The position numbers and the translations under genes were made by a program. The notes beneath the pieces are model-generated. The model was not told the DNA's origin. It worked only from the letters and a program-made list of their open reading frames with translations, and ran no database searches. From an uncultured Shewanella sp. (lineage in GTDB: Bacteria; Pseudomonadota; Gammaproteobacteria; Enterobacterales; Shewanellaceae), in the NCBI RefSeq assembly GCF_947491715.1, contig NZ_CANLKR010000001.1, positions 372,001-436,000 on the forward strand: DNA of 64,000 nt, given 5' to 3'. This document shows positions 28,813 through 38,264 of this stretch, piece after piece (positions within the stretch are counted from its first letter, which is position 1; the number at the start of each line of letters is the position of its first letter).

Positions 28813-30276
28813 TTAGCGATATAAATGCTGTATTTCATGCTTGAATCGTTCAGTCACGCTGGGGCGGTGTAATCTTCCGTTAGGCGTAGTAAAGGGAAGC
28901 CAGTCAGTTTCATTCACTCTTAGCCAATGATGAATTTGGGCATAATCAGGTAGCTTTTGATTGACTTGATTAATCCAGTGTTGCAGTTGGGTTTGGGATA
29001 TTTGTTCTGTGGCACTGATTAATGCCGATAAAGAGGCTTGCCCGTCGCCTAATACCATGCACTGAGTAATATTGGCTACCATGAGTTCTGATTCAATCCA
29101 TTCTGGATTGACATTTCGCCCAAAACTTGTAATTAAGGTATTTTTAATGCGGCCATTGATGAATAAGTACCCATTTTCTATGTAGCCCGTATCACCTGTT
29201 AGTATTTTTCTGGGATACCAAGTGCTTGGATGGTGTAAATACCCTAAATGGCATGAGCCTCTAATGATGATTTCATTATTTTCAATACTAATATGATTAT
29301 GTGGCATCACTTTTCCAACACTTTGAGGGTGATGGGCATCTAAGGTGTTTAATGCGGTAACGGAACCTGATTCTGATAAACCGTAACCTTGAAAAACGGG
29401 CAGTCCATATTCTTGCGCTAAATGGATGAGATCAGCAGAGACTTTTGCACCTCCAACAGCAATAAACATCAGTGAATCTGGGGCTTGCCAGCCTTTTTGG
29501 CAAGCTTGAATAAGGGCAGATAATAATTGAGGAAGAACAATAATGCTATTGGGCGATTTTTCGGTTAAATGAGATAAAAAAGTGTTGATGTTTAAACCTG
29601 AACTTAACGTCATTCCCCGTGTATTATCATCACTTAAATAGATACTCCCTCCAGTGAGTAGTGGAGCATAAATGCCTGCAATATTTTCCAATAATGTACT
29701 GAGTGGCAATAAACATAAATGTCGCATTTGAGTAAGTTGTGTATGTTCAGCTATTGATCCAGCCACTTTCCATTGGTGCTCTAGGCTGAGACACACTCCT
29801 TTAGGTGTACCAGTGGATCCCGATGTAAACGTGACTTTTTGAGTCCCTTTAGGGAAAGTGACTGCCACATTGGTATTGAATTGAAATACCCTTTGCTTAT
29901 CGACTAATCCTATTGGTGACATGAGTGGTTTGACATGAACAAATAGAGATGGGATAGTCGCCTTCTCACTAAATAACAACTCGATACCTGTTTGCTCTAT
30001 ACATTGCTGAAGTTGGTGTTCAGTAAAAAATGTGGGTAAAGGAATACATATTATATTGGCTTCTTGACAGGCTAAATCAATGAGTACCCAATCAATTTGA
30101 TTTTGTAGATGTAAACCGACAACATTCACATTTAACGATGTTAACCAATATTGTATTTTTTCAATTCGATGAGCTAATTGATGATAAGAAATAGTATTTT
30201 CACCATTAATTAATGCAGGGTGATTTAAAGGGTAGTCTTTCCCTATTTCCCGTAATTTATTAGAGACAGATAACAT
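28813..30276 (-). CDS. AMP-dependent synthetase/ligase-like protein
   Basis: ANL-superfamily protein of 487 residues. The P-loop TSGSTGTPKG is at 151-160, GYGLSESG at 297-304, and TGD at 360-362, followed by a hinge-region NGRIKN at 374-379. It would activate a carboxylic acid as an acyl-adenylate. At the A10 position, where a Lys is normally required for adenylation, the sequence reads TTPNGRLHRPS with Arg468. The C-terminal domain is otherwise present. It is 6 bp downstream of the thermostable-hemolysin gene. Confidence 0.85.
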   Translation of the reverse strand: MLSVSNKLREIGKDYPLNHPALINGENTISYHQLAHRIEKIQYWLTSLNVNVVGLHLQNQIDWVLIDLACQEANIICIPLPTFFTEHQLQQCIEQTGIELLFSEKATIPSLFVHVKPLMSPIGLVDKQRVFQFNTNVAVTFPKGTQKVTFTSGSTGTPKGVCLSLEHQWKVAGSIAEHTQLTQMRHLCLLPLSTLLENIAGIYAPLLTGGSIYLSDDNTRGMTLSSGLNINTFLSHLTEKSPNSIIVLPQLLSALIQACQKGWQAPDSLMFIAVGGAKVSADLIHLAQEYGLPVFQGYGLSESGSVTALNTLDAHHPQSVGKVMPHNHISIENNEIIIRGSCHLGYLHHPSTWYPRKILTGDTGYIENGYLFINGRIKNTLITSFGRNVNPEWIESELMVANITQCMVLGDGQASLSALISATEQISQTQLQHWINQVNQKLPDYAQIHHWLRVNETDWLPFTTPNGRLHRPSVTERFKHEIQHLYR

Positions 30277-30282
30277 AATAAT

Positions 30283-30999
30283 TTACCTAATTGGGTATAA
30301 GTTGAAATTTTTTAACTGATGGTACACATTAGACATATTATCTAGGTACTTTCTATTTATTTGGTTTAATAACTTTTCATTGTCAGAAAATATTTTTTTT
30401 AAGTCTGCAGCCATAACTTGTGGGTTATTTTTATAATATTCCCCCCAGTGAGATTGCTCTACATTTTGTTGAGCAAGGGAAATAGGAATAAGTGTTATAT
30501 TTAATCTTTCTAGGAGTCGCTTTACTTCATCTGTAGCAGTAAAAATGATCCATTCATACTGAGCTTTATTGAGTAAACTTGTCATAAGACTAAAAAGAAT
30601 GAGCCCTGAGCTATCATGAGAAGTTGCTAGATTACCAATTTCTATTATGGAATGGCGCTCAATAGGTTGCTGAGTCAATTCTGATAGGAGTGATTCAGCT
30701 GAAGACAAAAGATATTGTTCTAAATAGAAATGTTTGAAATATCCAGGAGTCAACCCAATGGTGGCCTGAAGGCTTTCTTTCAATGAGACTTCTAGTAAAA
30801 TAGGCATAAAGTGATGAATATTCGCCTGATATACTTGGTTGAATCGTTGGTTGATATAACACTCTACTGTTCTTCTTTTTATTGTTGGATGAGTATGTAT
30901 ATCAAATTTGTGTTGTGATTCTTTTTTATTTCTTCGTTTGACAAATGAATGCTTAACTTTCTCATTGTAATATACTTGCATTGATTGTGATTTAGGCAT
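30283..30999 (-). CDS. thermostable hemolysin family protein (GNAT-like)
   Basis: Protein of 238 residues resembling the thermostable hemolysin (delta-VPH type) family of Vibrio and Shewanella. Despite the name, the central part (IIEIGNLATSHDSSGLILFSLMTSLLNKAQYEWIIFTATDEVKRLLERL) has the look of an acyltransferase of the GNAT/autoinducer-synthase superfamily. There is no signal peptide or membrane helix. A strong AAGGAG site lies 6 bases before the ATG. It is the first gene of an operon with ligase, diiron enzyme, SDR and TPR genes, which fits acyl transfer in a pathway better than a pore-forming toxin. Confidence 0.75.
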   Translation of the reverse strand: MPKSQSMQVYYNEKVKHSFVKRRNKKESQHKFDIHTHPTIKRRTVECYINQRFNQVYQANIHHFMPILLEVSLKESLQATIGLTPGYFKHFYLEQYLLSSAESLLSELTQQPIERHSIIEIGNLATSHDSSGLILFSLMTSLLNKAQYEWIIFTATDEVKRLLERLNITLIPISLAQQNVEQSHWGEYYKNNPQVMAADLKKIFSDNEKLLNQINRKYLDNMSNVYHQLKNFNLYPIR

Positions 31000-31954
31000 G
31001 AATAACTCCTTTTATATTAAAATAAGTTTTATTTTTTGTTATTTAATCTTGTTATGTCTAATGACTATAATCAATTTATAGGTGGGTATATGTGTATTTA
31101 ATATATGAGTATCTCCCACTTTTTATTGGTTTATAAATGAATATCGACAACAAGGCACGTTGTTAAATATAAAGTTTGTATTTGTATTTGTTATATATTA
31201 TATCTATATTACCTATTAGGTTTTGATATATGATTTATGACTTAACATTTTACTTTTCATTGATAACCTTGCGTAAAAGAGTGTCAGTTTTTGTATGCTT
31301 ATGTATATACTCAGTCTATTTATAATTAATAAAGTTCAAAAAAATTTTAATTAAAAGAAGTAAATTTGGATTTATATCATTTATATTTCACGCAATAATT
31401 CATTTTTTTGTTCATAAATTATACTTTTTTAAACATGAGAAGGTTGTTTGTGAATAATAATAATAATTAATTTCAATTTTTCTCTTTGCATTATAGAGAA
31501 ATAAGAAATCATACCATTTTTTATTTTTCATTTATCTAATTGATATTTATTGGTTTTTTGTGTTAATGCTTATGAGGGTAATTATTATTCGTGTTTTGAT
31601 CCATGAGTGGAAGCTGAAGGTGATAATAGTAAAAGTAAATTAAAATTCATTATATGTTTAAGTGAAAAATGTATGAAATAAAATTTTAATCGCATAAGAG
31701 ATAAGCTATCTTTTCAGTTAAGCACAAGCTAAATGACAATGATATGGCAGAGTAGCGGAAGAGAAAGGCTAAAGGTGAGTGATTGTTTATTCATCAATAC
31801 GTGTGATTGATATGCTCTGTTTGAGCCTATACTCGTTGGACTATCGTCATTTTGCTTAAATGAGTCTCAATAGACGGTAAGCCTATTGAGATTAATTCAT
31901 TTTGGCTAGCTGAAAACTCAACAGGCTCTAGGTCATTTTATCAAGCATTAGGGA
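31000..31954. other. long AT-rich gene-free region
   Basis: About 955 bp with no credible ORF on either strand, upstream of the thermostable-hemolysin operon. It has many A/T runs and TAATAATAAT tracts around 31456. The region should contain the operon promoter, and the queF-proximal end carries a 106-bp imperfect palindrome. I found no tRNA, attC or transposase remnant. Confidence 0.5.
31823..31928. repeat. 106-bp imperfect palindrome, MITE/REP-like
   Basis: Ends GAGCCT (31823-31828) and AGGCTC (31923-31928) are complementary. Further in, GTCTCAATAG (about 31863) pairs with CTATTGAGA (about 31883), with partial pairing between. Such a foldback near the 3' end of queF could be a terminator, but its size and paired ends suggest a small mobile palindromic repeat. 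The right end also resembles the end of the 262-bp repeats seen in the flagellar operon. Confidence 0.45.
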
Positions 31955-32815
31955 CTACTGCCTAGCCACTCTATGATTATCAGAGGGGGTTTCAAAATCG
32001 CTGCGATAGGGGTTAATATCTAAACCACCACGACGAGTATAACGGGCGTAAACGGTTAACTTTGCACACTGACAAAAGCGTTTTAAATCGACAAAAATCC
32101 GCTCGACGCATTGTTCATGAAATTCATTGTGTTCACGAAATGAAATCAAATAGCGTAGTAGTTTTTCTCTATCGATTTTAGGCCCCTGGTAACGGATCAT
32201 GACACTGCCCCAGTCTGGTTGGCTGGTGATCAAGCAATTAGATTTTAATAAATTTGAATTGAGTGTTTCAGCGACTATGGTTTTTTCATCGGTACTGTTT
32301 TGAAGATACTCTGGATTAAAGTCATAGTTGTCGACTTCGATATCTAAATGATCAATACAGGTGCCGGGAAGATTGATGATCCGTTGATTTGAAAAGAGTC
32401 TAGGTTCAATAATCGTCACACTAACATTACTTTTTGCGCAGTCGCTAAGATCCCGAATTAAGGTATCGCGAACGGTGGCCACGTTGTCAAAATGCGTTTG
32501 GTTAAAACTGTTGAGGTACAGTTTAAAGGATTTTGACTCAACAAGGTTATCACTATCAAAAGGTATTGAAAATTCAGCAATGGCGACCATAGGCTTGCCT
32601 TTGGCATTAAGCCAAGATAATTCATAGCCAGTCCAGATATCGCTACCATGAAAAGGCAAGTTATCTGCACTGAGCGCTATGGTATCTCGGTTTAATTTTC
32701 GAGGTACACCTTGTAAAAGGCTGGGGTTGTATTTAGATTGGTATTCGCTTGCTTTACCGAGTGTCAGCTCTGAAAGTTCATGAGCATCACCATAGGGATC
32801 ATGATCTTGTGTCAT
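31955..32815 (-). CDS. queF: NADPH-dependent 7-cyano-7-deazaguanine reductase QueF
   Basis: Long-form (YqeK/E. coli-type) QueF of 286 residues that reduces preQ0 to preQ1 in queuosine synthesis. The motif ESKSFKLY is at 93-100, the catalytic Cys is C194 in KSNCLIT, and Asp201 follows seven residues later, as Cys190/Asp197 do in E. coli. The frame is open to 32899, but the added 28 residues have no counterpart in the family, so the ATG at 32815 is used. It is divergent from syd. Confidence 0.95.
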   Translation of the reverse strand: MTQDHDPYGDAHELSELTLGKASEYQSKYNPSLLQGVPRKLNRDTIALSADNLPFHGSDIWTGYELSWLNAKGKPMVAIAEFSIPFDSDNLVESKSFKLYLNSFNQTHFDNVATVRDTLIRDLSDCAKSNVSVTIIEPRLFSNQRIINLPGTCIDHLDIEVDNYDFNPEYLQNSTDEKTIVAETLNSNLLKSNCLITSQPDWGSVMIRYQGPKIDREKLLRYLISFREHNEFHEQCVERIFVDLKRFCQCAKLTVYARYTRRGGLDINPYRSDFETPSDNHRVARQ

Positions 32816-32874
32816 CAATACAATTTCCGTGTCAAAATAGGCCACCATTATAACTGATTTTGGAATGATCCTCA

Positions 32875-33543
32875 GTGTCTTCTTTACCCGCATTAACAAA
32901 TTTTTTAAAACGCTATCAAGAGACCTATCAAGAACAATGTGATGAGTTTCCCCGTTTTTATGCTCAAGGGGAAGAGTCCGTTTGTATCGTGCAAGAAACG
33001 GGGCTGGCTAAAAATAAGCCAGTTCAATGGGTTAGTGCAGTAAGAGAAGAGGTGGATAATTTTGATAATGTTGCCAGTGCACTGGATATCACCTTGCATT
33101 CTGATATTAATGGATTGTATGGTCATTTTTTTTCTGGCCCATTAATGTTTAATTCTCAATGGGGAGCAGGAGAAGTTTTACAGCCGTGGAACCAAAATGA
33201 CTTTGAATGTTTACAGCAAAATATCATTGGCCATCTAATGATGAAGAAAAAGTTAAAACAACCGTTAACTTGGTTTATTGGCGTCATGGAAGAGGATGAC
33301 ACTATGATCACAGTCAATAATGAAACGGGCAGCGTATGGATAGAAAAACCCGGGGAGGTGCAATCCATCCAGCTGGCCAGTAGTGTTAATGATTTTTTGA
33401 GTCAATTAACGCCTAGAGTGACGACCGCTAAAATGTATGATGAATTAGACGTTGGCTTAGACGGCGCGGCGGATCATCCTGGGATTTGGCAACGCCTGAA
33501 AATCATGTATCAGCACTTACGTGGCCATTTTGGAGGCAAATAG
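32875..33543 (+). CDS. syd: SecY-interacting protein Syd
   Basis: Cytosolic protein of 222 residues matching Syd, which binds SecY and is thought to watch over translocon assembly. Shared features with E. coli Syd include a C-I-V near 35, [13 protein letters not shown], a (G/F)H(F/T)F segment, [26 protein letters not shown] and the terminal LxxFLxQLxPR. It is about 40 residues longer than E. coli Syd because of a C-terminal tail. It starts with GTG. Confidence 0.9.
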   Translation: MSSLPALTNFLKRYQETYQEQCDEFPRFYAQGEESVCIVQETGLAKNKPVQWVSAVREEVDNFDNVASALDITLHSDINGLYGHFFSGPLMFNSQWGAGEVLQPWNQNDFECLQQNIIGHLMMKKKLKQPLTWFIGVMEEDDTMITVNNETGSVWIEKPGEVQSIQLASSVNDFLSQLTPRVTTAKMYDELDVGLDGAADHPGIWQRLKIMYQHLRGHFGGK

Positions 33544-33545
33544 GT

Positions 33546-34319
33546 TCATAAGTGATCCCATGAGATATTAGAGACAATACGACAGTTATCGCATTTAAAG
33601 TGAAAGAGATCTAACAGGGGCGTATCGACTCGCCAATCTGGATTGCCGCAACGGGGACAAGGTCGATTCATTTCCGCTTTTAAGCTATCGCCCCCAACGC
33701 GATATAAGTAGTAATAAGTGGGAATTTGAGTGAGATATTCAATTCTTCCTCTAATATCCCAACCTCGCCTGAATAAATCACTTTGATGGTGGGTTAGCTC
33801 ATTTAAGCTGGCAAATTCAGCTTTGCAGCCTGCAGCCATTTGCAGCTCGTCGCAAGCCTGCCATTCTGTTTGCCAGCGGATAATGCGTTTATGATCGCCA
33901 TTAAAAGTGGCTGGAATATGATAAAGCGGAATGGGCTGTAATGTATCACCACTGCGAAGGGGGGAGCACATGTGTACATAGCTGGTGTAAATGATTTGCC
34001 AAGAAGGTACTTCGGTGCAACTGACTTCAGAATTAATATCTTGGCCAATATACTTCTCTCTAGGCGCCAGCAGTTTTGCCTCTGTGAGTGCCGACAAGGC
34101 TTGTTTGACCCAAGGGCTATGGTATTTATGACTGAGACTGTTTTTTTCTGGCATTAATAGCCGGACTTTAAATTCTCCTTCGTTAAAGGCTACCGCAAAT
34201 TCTCGGCCTAATATTTGCCCATTAGCGCGCAGTGCTTCCAGTAGGTGATTGATGGCTTTTTCTGCCGCAGTGAGCGTGGTGTCAGCAAAGCATTCAAACC
34301 TGAGTTCCATAACTTGCAT
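33546..34319 (-). CDS. DUF2310 zinc-ribbon protein
   Basis: Protein of 257 residues. The N-terminal region is a ferredoxin-like sequence (LRFECFADTTLTAAEKAINHLLEALR), and the C-terminal zinc ribbon has two knuckles (CPRCGNPDW and CDNC, about 220-245). It matches DUF2310, annotated as a possible nucleic-acid-binding protein in Shewanella-like bacteria. Function is unknown. It converges with syd with a 2-bp gap. Confidence 0.7.
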   Translation of the reverse strand: MQVMELRFECFADTTLTAAEKAINHLLEALRANGQILGREFAVAFNEGEFKVRLLMPEKNSLSHKYHSPWVKQALSALTEAKLLAPREKYIGQDINSEVSCTEVPSWQIIYTSYVHMCSPLRSGDTLQPIPLYHIPATFNGDHKRIIRWQTEWQACDELQMAAGCKAEFASLNELTHHQSDLFRRGWDIRGRIEYLTQIPTYYYLYRVGGDSLKAEMNRPCPRCGNPDWRVDTPLLDLFHFKCDNCRIVSNISWDHL

Positions 34320-34408
34320 GGGTCATGTTTCCTGTTAAGTATTGATGGTGGCCCAATGGGCTATTGCATGCTTATAGTATGTTTATTGATTATTAAGTGC
34401 TTTTGGAT

Positions 34409-34792
34409 TTATTTGTTGTTTTCTAGCTGAGCCACTTTCTTTTTTAGCATCGCGTGTTCTTGAGTTAACGCATCGAGTCTTTGTGTCAGCACTGAGATGT
34501 ATTGCTGTAACTGAGTCATCATTGCTTGTGTTTGCACTGAGGTGGGGTTATCAATGTCTGTTTGTACATCGGCTATATCTTTTTTATTTTTATCTTCTTT
34601 TAACGCCAGAATATCTTGAGATAATACGTGTTTTTCTTGCTCTGTCATGGCTTTATATTGCTGTAAGCCTTGAATAAGCACAGGCATCGGATATTGGGTA
34701 CCAAGTTGACGTTTAATTAACGCTAAACTGGGTGGTTTTCCGCTACTGACAATAGCATGTGCGGTAGTAATGATGGTGTCTAGCGGACTCAT
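34409..34792 (-). CDS. hypothetical protein with C-terminal coiled coil
   Basis: Protein of 127 residues. The N-terminal 50 residues (PLDTIITTAHAIVSSGKPPSLALIKRQLG) look like a small helical, possibly winged-helix segment of the KfrA_N kind. The rest is charged with a Leu-zipper coiled coil at the end (LTQRLDALTQEHAMLKKKVAQLE). It might be DNA-binding, but this is inference. It is divergent from fliE and close to the sigma-54 promoter. Confidence 0.6.
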   Translation of the reverse strand: MSPLDTIITTAHAIVSSGKPPSLALIKRQLGTQYPMPVLIQGLQQYKAMTEQEKHVLSQDILALKEDKNKKDIADVQTDIDNPTSVQTQAMMTQLQQYISVLTQRLDALTQEHAMLKKKVAQLENNK

Positions 34793-34901
34793 GGCGTTCT
34801 CGGTAAGTAAGGCTTATGTTGAATATACTCAAATATTAACATGTTTAATTCGATTTTATAAACGGCCTTTTTTTGAATTTATTTCTAAAGTTTTTTAAAA
34901 G

Positions 34902-34917
34902 TGGCCGAGATATTGCT
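34902..34917 (+). promoter_or_regulatory. sigma-54 promoter of the fliE operon
   Basis: TGGCCGAGATATTGCT matches the TGGCAC-N5-TTGCW consensus with exact GG/GC spacing. It predicts a transcription start near 34928, about 147 nt before fliE. Polar flagellar fliE operons of Vibrio and Shewanella are RpoN-dependent, so position and function agree. No flrABC regulator genes lie upstream in the window. Confidence 0.75.
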
Positions 34918-35074
34918 AATTCATTAAATCGCCGTAAATAGCCACAAACCGCGACTAAGGTGTCAATTTTTTGTCGCTTATAGTCTATAGAGCCTGCTAT
35001 CGCTGAAAGGAATAGTTTAAAGCTCTGTTGTATTGATAAAGAGTCAAGTGGTTTGGGTATATTAAGGAAAGAAT

Positions 35075-35434
35075 ATGCAATTGAATAGCAATCCATTATT
35101 CCAAGAAATGCAAGCTCTGAATGAGAAACTGGGCAGTGCCAGCACTGCCAATGAAATAGAAAAAGCCAGTGTTCTGCCAAATATGACTCAGTCAGTGCAA
35201 AATACGGCTGGGAGCGACTTTGGACAGTTACTCACTCAAGCCATAGGTAACGTCAATAGTTTGCAGTCCAATGCGGGTCAAATGTCCAAGAAGTTGGATA
35301 TGGGCGATCCCAGCGTCACTTTAACGGATACCGTTATCGCACGAGAAAAAGCCGGTGTGGCGTTTGAAGCAACAGTACAAGTCAGAAATAAGTTAGTGGA
35401 TGCTTACAAAGAAATTATGAGCATGCCCGTTTAA
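35075..35434 (+). CDS. fliE: flagellar hook-basal body protein FliE
   Basis: Protein of 119 residues. It is the junction/adaptor between MS ring and proximal rod. The C-terminal half is typical: FGQLLTQAIGNVNSLQSNAGQM, then DTVIAREKAGVAFEATVQVRNKLVDAYKEIMSMPV. First gene of the operon, behind a sigma-54 promoter; fliF follows after 25 bp. Confidence 0.95.
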   Translation: MQLNSNPLFQEMQALNEKLGSASTANEIEKASVLPNMTQSVQNTAGSDFGQLLTQAIGNVNSLQSNAGQMSKKLDMGDPSVTLTDTVIAREKAGVAFEATVQVRNKLVDAYKEIMSMPV

Positions 35435-35459
35435 TGGATGTTGAGGATAAAAAGCGATT

Positions 35460-37166
35460 GTGAGTAACGATATCGTGGCAAATAATGATCCCGCTTTAAC
35501 CGCCAGCAATCAAGGGCGTGAGTCGACAGTCGACAAAGCAGGCTTTTTGAATAGTCTGGGTGGCAGTGATGTGTTAAAGCAAATGACGATGATTTTAGCG
35601 TTGGCGATTTGTTTTGCTTTAGCCGTTGCCATTTTATTTTGGGCCCAAGAGAGTGAATTTCGCCCATTAGGCAAAATGACCACAGAAGAAATGATCCCGA
35701 TTCTTGATGAATTGGATAAACAAAATATTGAATATAAAATCCAAGGTGATTTAGTCAAGGTGCCAGAGGAGCAATATCAAGATGTCAAATTGCTTTTAAG
35801 TCGTGCGGGTATCGATAATACCAGTGAAAATGAAGACTTTTTAAATCAAGACAGTGGATTCGGTGTCAGTCAGCGTATGGAGCGAGCAAGGCTGAAATAC
35901 AGCCAAGAACTCAATTTGGCTCGCGCCATTGAGGCGCTTAAAAATGTCGATAAAGCCAAAGTGATTTTAGCACTGCCAAAAGAAAATGTCTTTGCCAGAA
36001 ATCGGGCCAAACCCAGTGCAACGGTCGTGATAAGTACCCGTAAACGCCAGCTTGGACAAGAAGAAATCGATGCTGTCGTTGATATTGTCGCTTCTGCCGT
36101 CCATGATCTCACTCCCACAAAAGTGACCGTGACCGATGCAAATGGTCGTTTATTAAATTCAGGAAGCCAAGACGGGGCATCAGCCAGAGCCCGTCGAGAG
36201 CAAGAACTCGTACAACAAAAAGAAGCTGAATATCGGCATAAAATTGAATCCATTTTAATGCCTATTTTAGGGCCTGAAAATTTTACCTCTCAAGTGGATG
36301 TCACCATGGACTTCACTGCGGTTGAGCAAACGGCAAAGCGCTATAACCCTCAACAATCTTCTTTACGCAGTGAAATGACGGTTGAAAATAATACCTTAGG
36401 GGGAATAAATGGCGGGATCCCAGGTGCATTGTCAAATCAACCTCCCATGGACTCGCAAATTCCTGAGGAGGCAGATCAATTTGATAATACAGTAAACCAA
36501 ACGGGCACCACTCACAAAGAAGCGACCCGCAATTTTGAACTCGACAGCACTATTAGCCACACTCGGCAACAAGTGGGCATATTAAACCGTGTGAGTGTAT
36601 CTGTCGCCATTGATTTTAAAACGGGGCAATCCCTTGAAGATGGCAGTGTCAACCGCGTACCAAGAACGGATGCTGAGCTTGCGAGTATTCGGCGTTTATT
36701 AGAGGGGGCTATAGGTTTTAATGCTCAGCGCGGCGATCTTATCGAAGTGGTCAGTGTGCCTTTTTTAAATCAATTAATGGTAGACCCACTTGAACAGCCT
36801 TTGTGGGAACAGCCCTGGTTTTGGCGTGGAATGAAACTACTGCTAGGTGCCTTAGTGGTCTTGGTCCTTATTTTGGCTGTTATTCGACCTATGCTGAAAC
36901 GGCTAGTGTATCCAAATGAGACGCTACTGGTTGAGGATAAGCCAAAAGAGGATGAGCTTGCAGAAATAGAAGATCAATATGCAGCAGATACCTTAGGCAT
37001 GTTAGAGAAGCCCGATGCTCAATACAGTTATGCTGACGATGGTTCCATTCTTATTCCGGATCTGCATAAAGATGATGACATGATAAAAGCCATTCGCGCC
37101 ATTGTGGCCAATGAACCTGAATTATCGACTCAAGTCGTGAAAAACTGGCTATTAAACGATGAGTAA
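35460..37166 (+). CDS. fliF: flagellar MS-ring protein FliF
   Basis: MS-ring subunit of 568 residues. Two membrane helices (about 42-62 and 458-478) flank the periplasmic ring-building motifs. VPEEQYQDVKLLLSRAGI and FARNRAKPSATVVI are diagnostic, and the C-terminal tail (DDDMIKAIRAIVANEPELSTQVVKNWL) binds FliG. It starts at GTG 35460 with GAGGAT upstream. Its end overlaps fliG by 8 bp. Confidence 0.97.
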   Translation: MSNDIVANNDPALTASNQGRESTVDKAGFLNSLGGSDVLKQMTMILALAICFALAVAILFWAQESEFRPLGKMTTEEMIPILDELDKQNIEYKIQGDLVKVPEEQYQDVKLLLSRAGIDNTSENEDFLNQDSGFGVSQRMERARLKYSQELNLARAIEALKNVDKAKVILALPKENVFARNRAKPSATVVISTRKRQLGQEEIDAVVDIVASAVHDLTPTKVTVTDANGRLLNSGSQDGASARARREQELVQQKEAEYRHKIESILMPILGPENFTSQVDVTMDFTAVEQTAKRYNPQQSSLRSEMTVENNTLGGINGGIPGALSNQPPMDSQIPEEADQFDNTVNQTGTTHKEATRNFELDSTISHTRQQVGILNRVSVSVAIDFKTGQSLEDGSVNRVPRTDAELASIRRLLEGAIGFNAQRGDLIEVVSVPFLNQLMVDPLEQPLWEQPWFWRGMKLLLGALVVLVLILAVIRPMLKRLVYPNETLLVEDKPKEDELAEIEDQYAADTLGMLEKPDAQYSYADDGSILIPDLHKDDDMIKAIRAIVANEPELSTQVVKNWLLNDE

Positions 37167-38199
37167 TGATGTGACGACAGAGATGAAAAGCAGTGATGAT
37201 ATTAGTCTGCTGACCGGTATTGAAAAAACGGCGATTTTATTGCTGAGTTTGAGTGAAGCCGATGCCGCGTCGATTTTAAAGCATTTAGAGCCTAAGCAAG
37301 TTCAAAAAGTCGGTATGGCGATGGCGAGTATGGAAGATTTTGGTCAAGAAAAAGTGATTGGCGTGCACAAATTGTTTCTTGATGATATTCAAAAATACTC
37401 ATCCATTGGCTTTAACAGTGAAGAATTTGTGCGTAAAGCATTAACTGCTGCGCTTGGGGAAGATAAAGCGGGTAATTTGATTGATCAAATTATTATGGGC
37501 AGTGGAGCCAAAGGGCTTGATTCACTCAAATGGATGGATGCGCGTCAAGTGGCGACCATTATTCAAAATGAACATCCGCAAATACAAACCATAGTCTTGT
37601 CTTATCTTGACCCCGATCAAGCCGCAGAGATCTTTGCACAATTTCCTGAAAATACCCGTTTAGATTTAATGATGCGCATAGCCAACCTTGAAGAGGTGCA
37701 GCCCGCCGCGCTGCAAGAGCTGAATGATATTATGGAAAAACAGTTTGCCGGACAAGGTGGTGCACAAGCGGCCAAAATGGGAGGGTTAAAAGCGGCGGCC
37801 AGTATTATGAATTACTTAGATACTGGTGTGGAAAGTCATTTGATGAGTACCATGCGTGAAGCCGACGAGGAAATGGCGCAGCAGATCCAAGATCTCATGT
37901 TTGTTTTTGAAAATCTGAATATTGTTGATGACATGGGGATCCAAGTTTTACTCAGAGAAGTGCAGCAGGATGTATTGTTAAAAGCATTGAAAGGAGCGGA
38001 TGATCAGCTCAGAGATAAAATGCTCAATAATATGTCTAAACGTGCGGCAGAGTTGTTACGGGATGACTTAGACGCCATGGGCCCGATACGAATAAGCGAA
38101 GTCGAAGTTGCGCAAAAAGAGATTTTATCCATTGCACGGCGTTTAAGTGAAAGTGGAGAGCTTATGCTGGCAGGTGGTGGTAATGATGAGTATTTATAG
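37159..38199 (+). CDS. fliG: flagellar motor switch protein FliG
   Basis: C-ring/rotor protein of 346 residues. The EHPQ motif is at 138-141 and the torque helix with charged residues lies near 300 (KGADDQLRDKMLNNMSKRAAELLRDDL). It transmits stator force and interacts with FliM and FliF. It overlaps fliF by 8 bp. Confidence 0.97.
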   Translation: MSNDVTTEMKSSDDISLLTGIEKTAILLLSLSEADAASILKHLEPKQVQKVGMAMASMEDFGQEKVIGVHKLFLDDIQKYSSIGFNSEEFVRKALTAALGEDKAGNLIDQIIMGSGAKGLDSLKWMDARQVATIIQNEHPQIQTIVLSYLDPDQAAEIFAQFPENTRLDLMMRIANLEEVQPAALQELNDIMEKQFAGQGGAQAAKMGGLKAAASIMNYLDTGVESHLMSTMREADEEMAQQIQDLMFVFENLNIVDDMGIQVLLREVQQDVLLKALKGADDQLRDKMLNNMSKRAAELLRDDLDAMGPIRISEVEVAQKEILSIARRLSESGELMLAGGGNDEYL

Positions 38200-38264
38200 A
38201 CGCTTGTGTTAATCAGGTTGTCAAGTCTGCTTGTGTCTAAAGTAGGGGGTCAAGAGAGGTTTCA

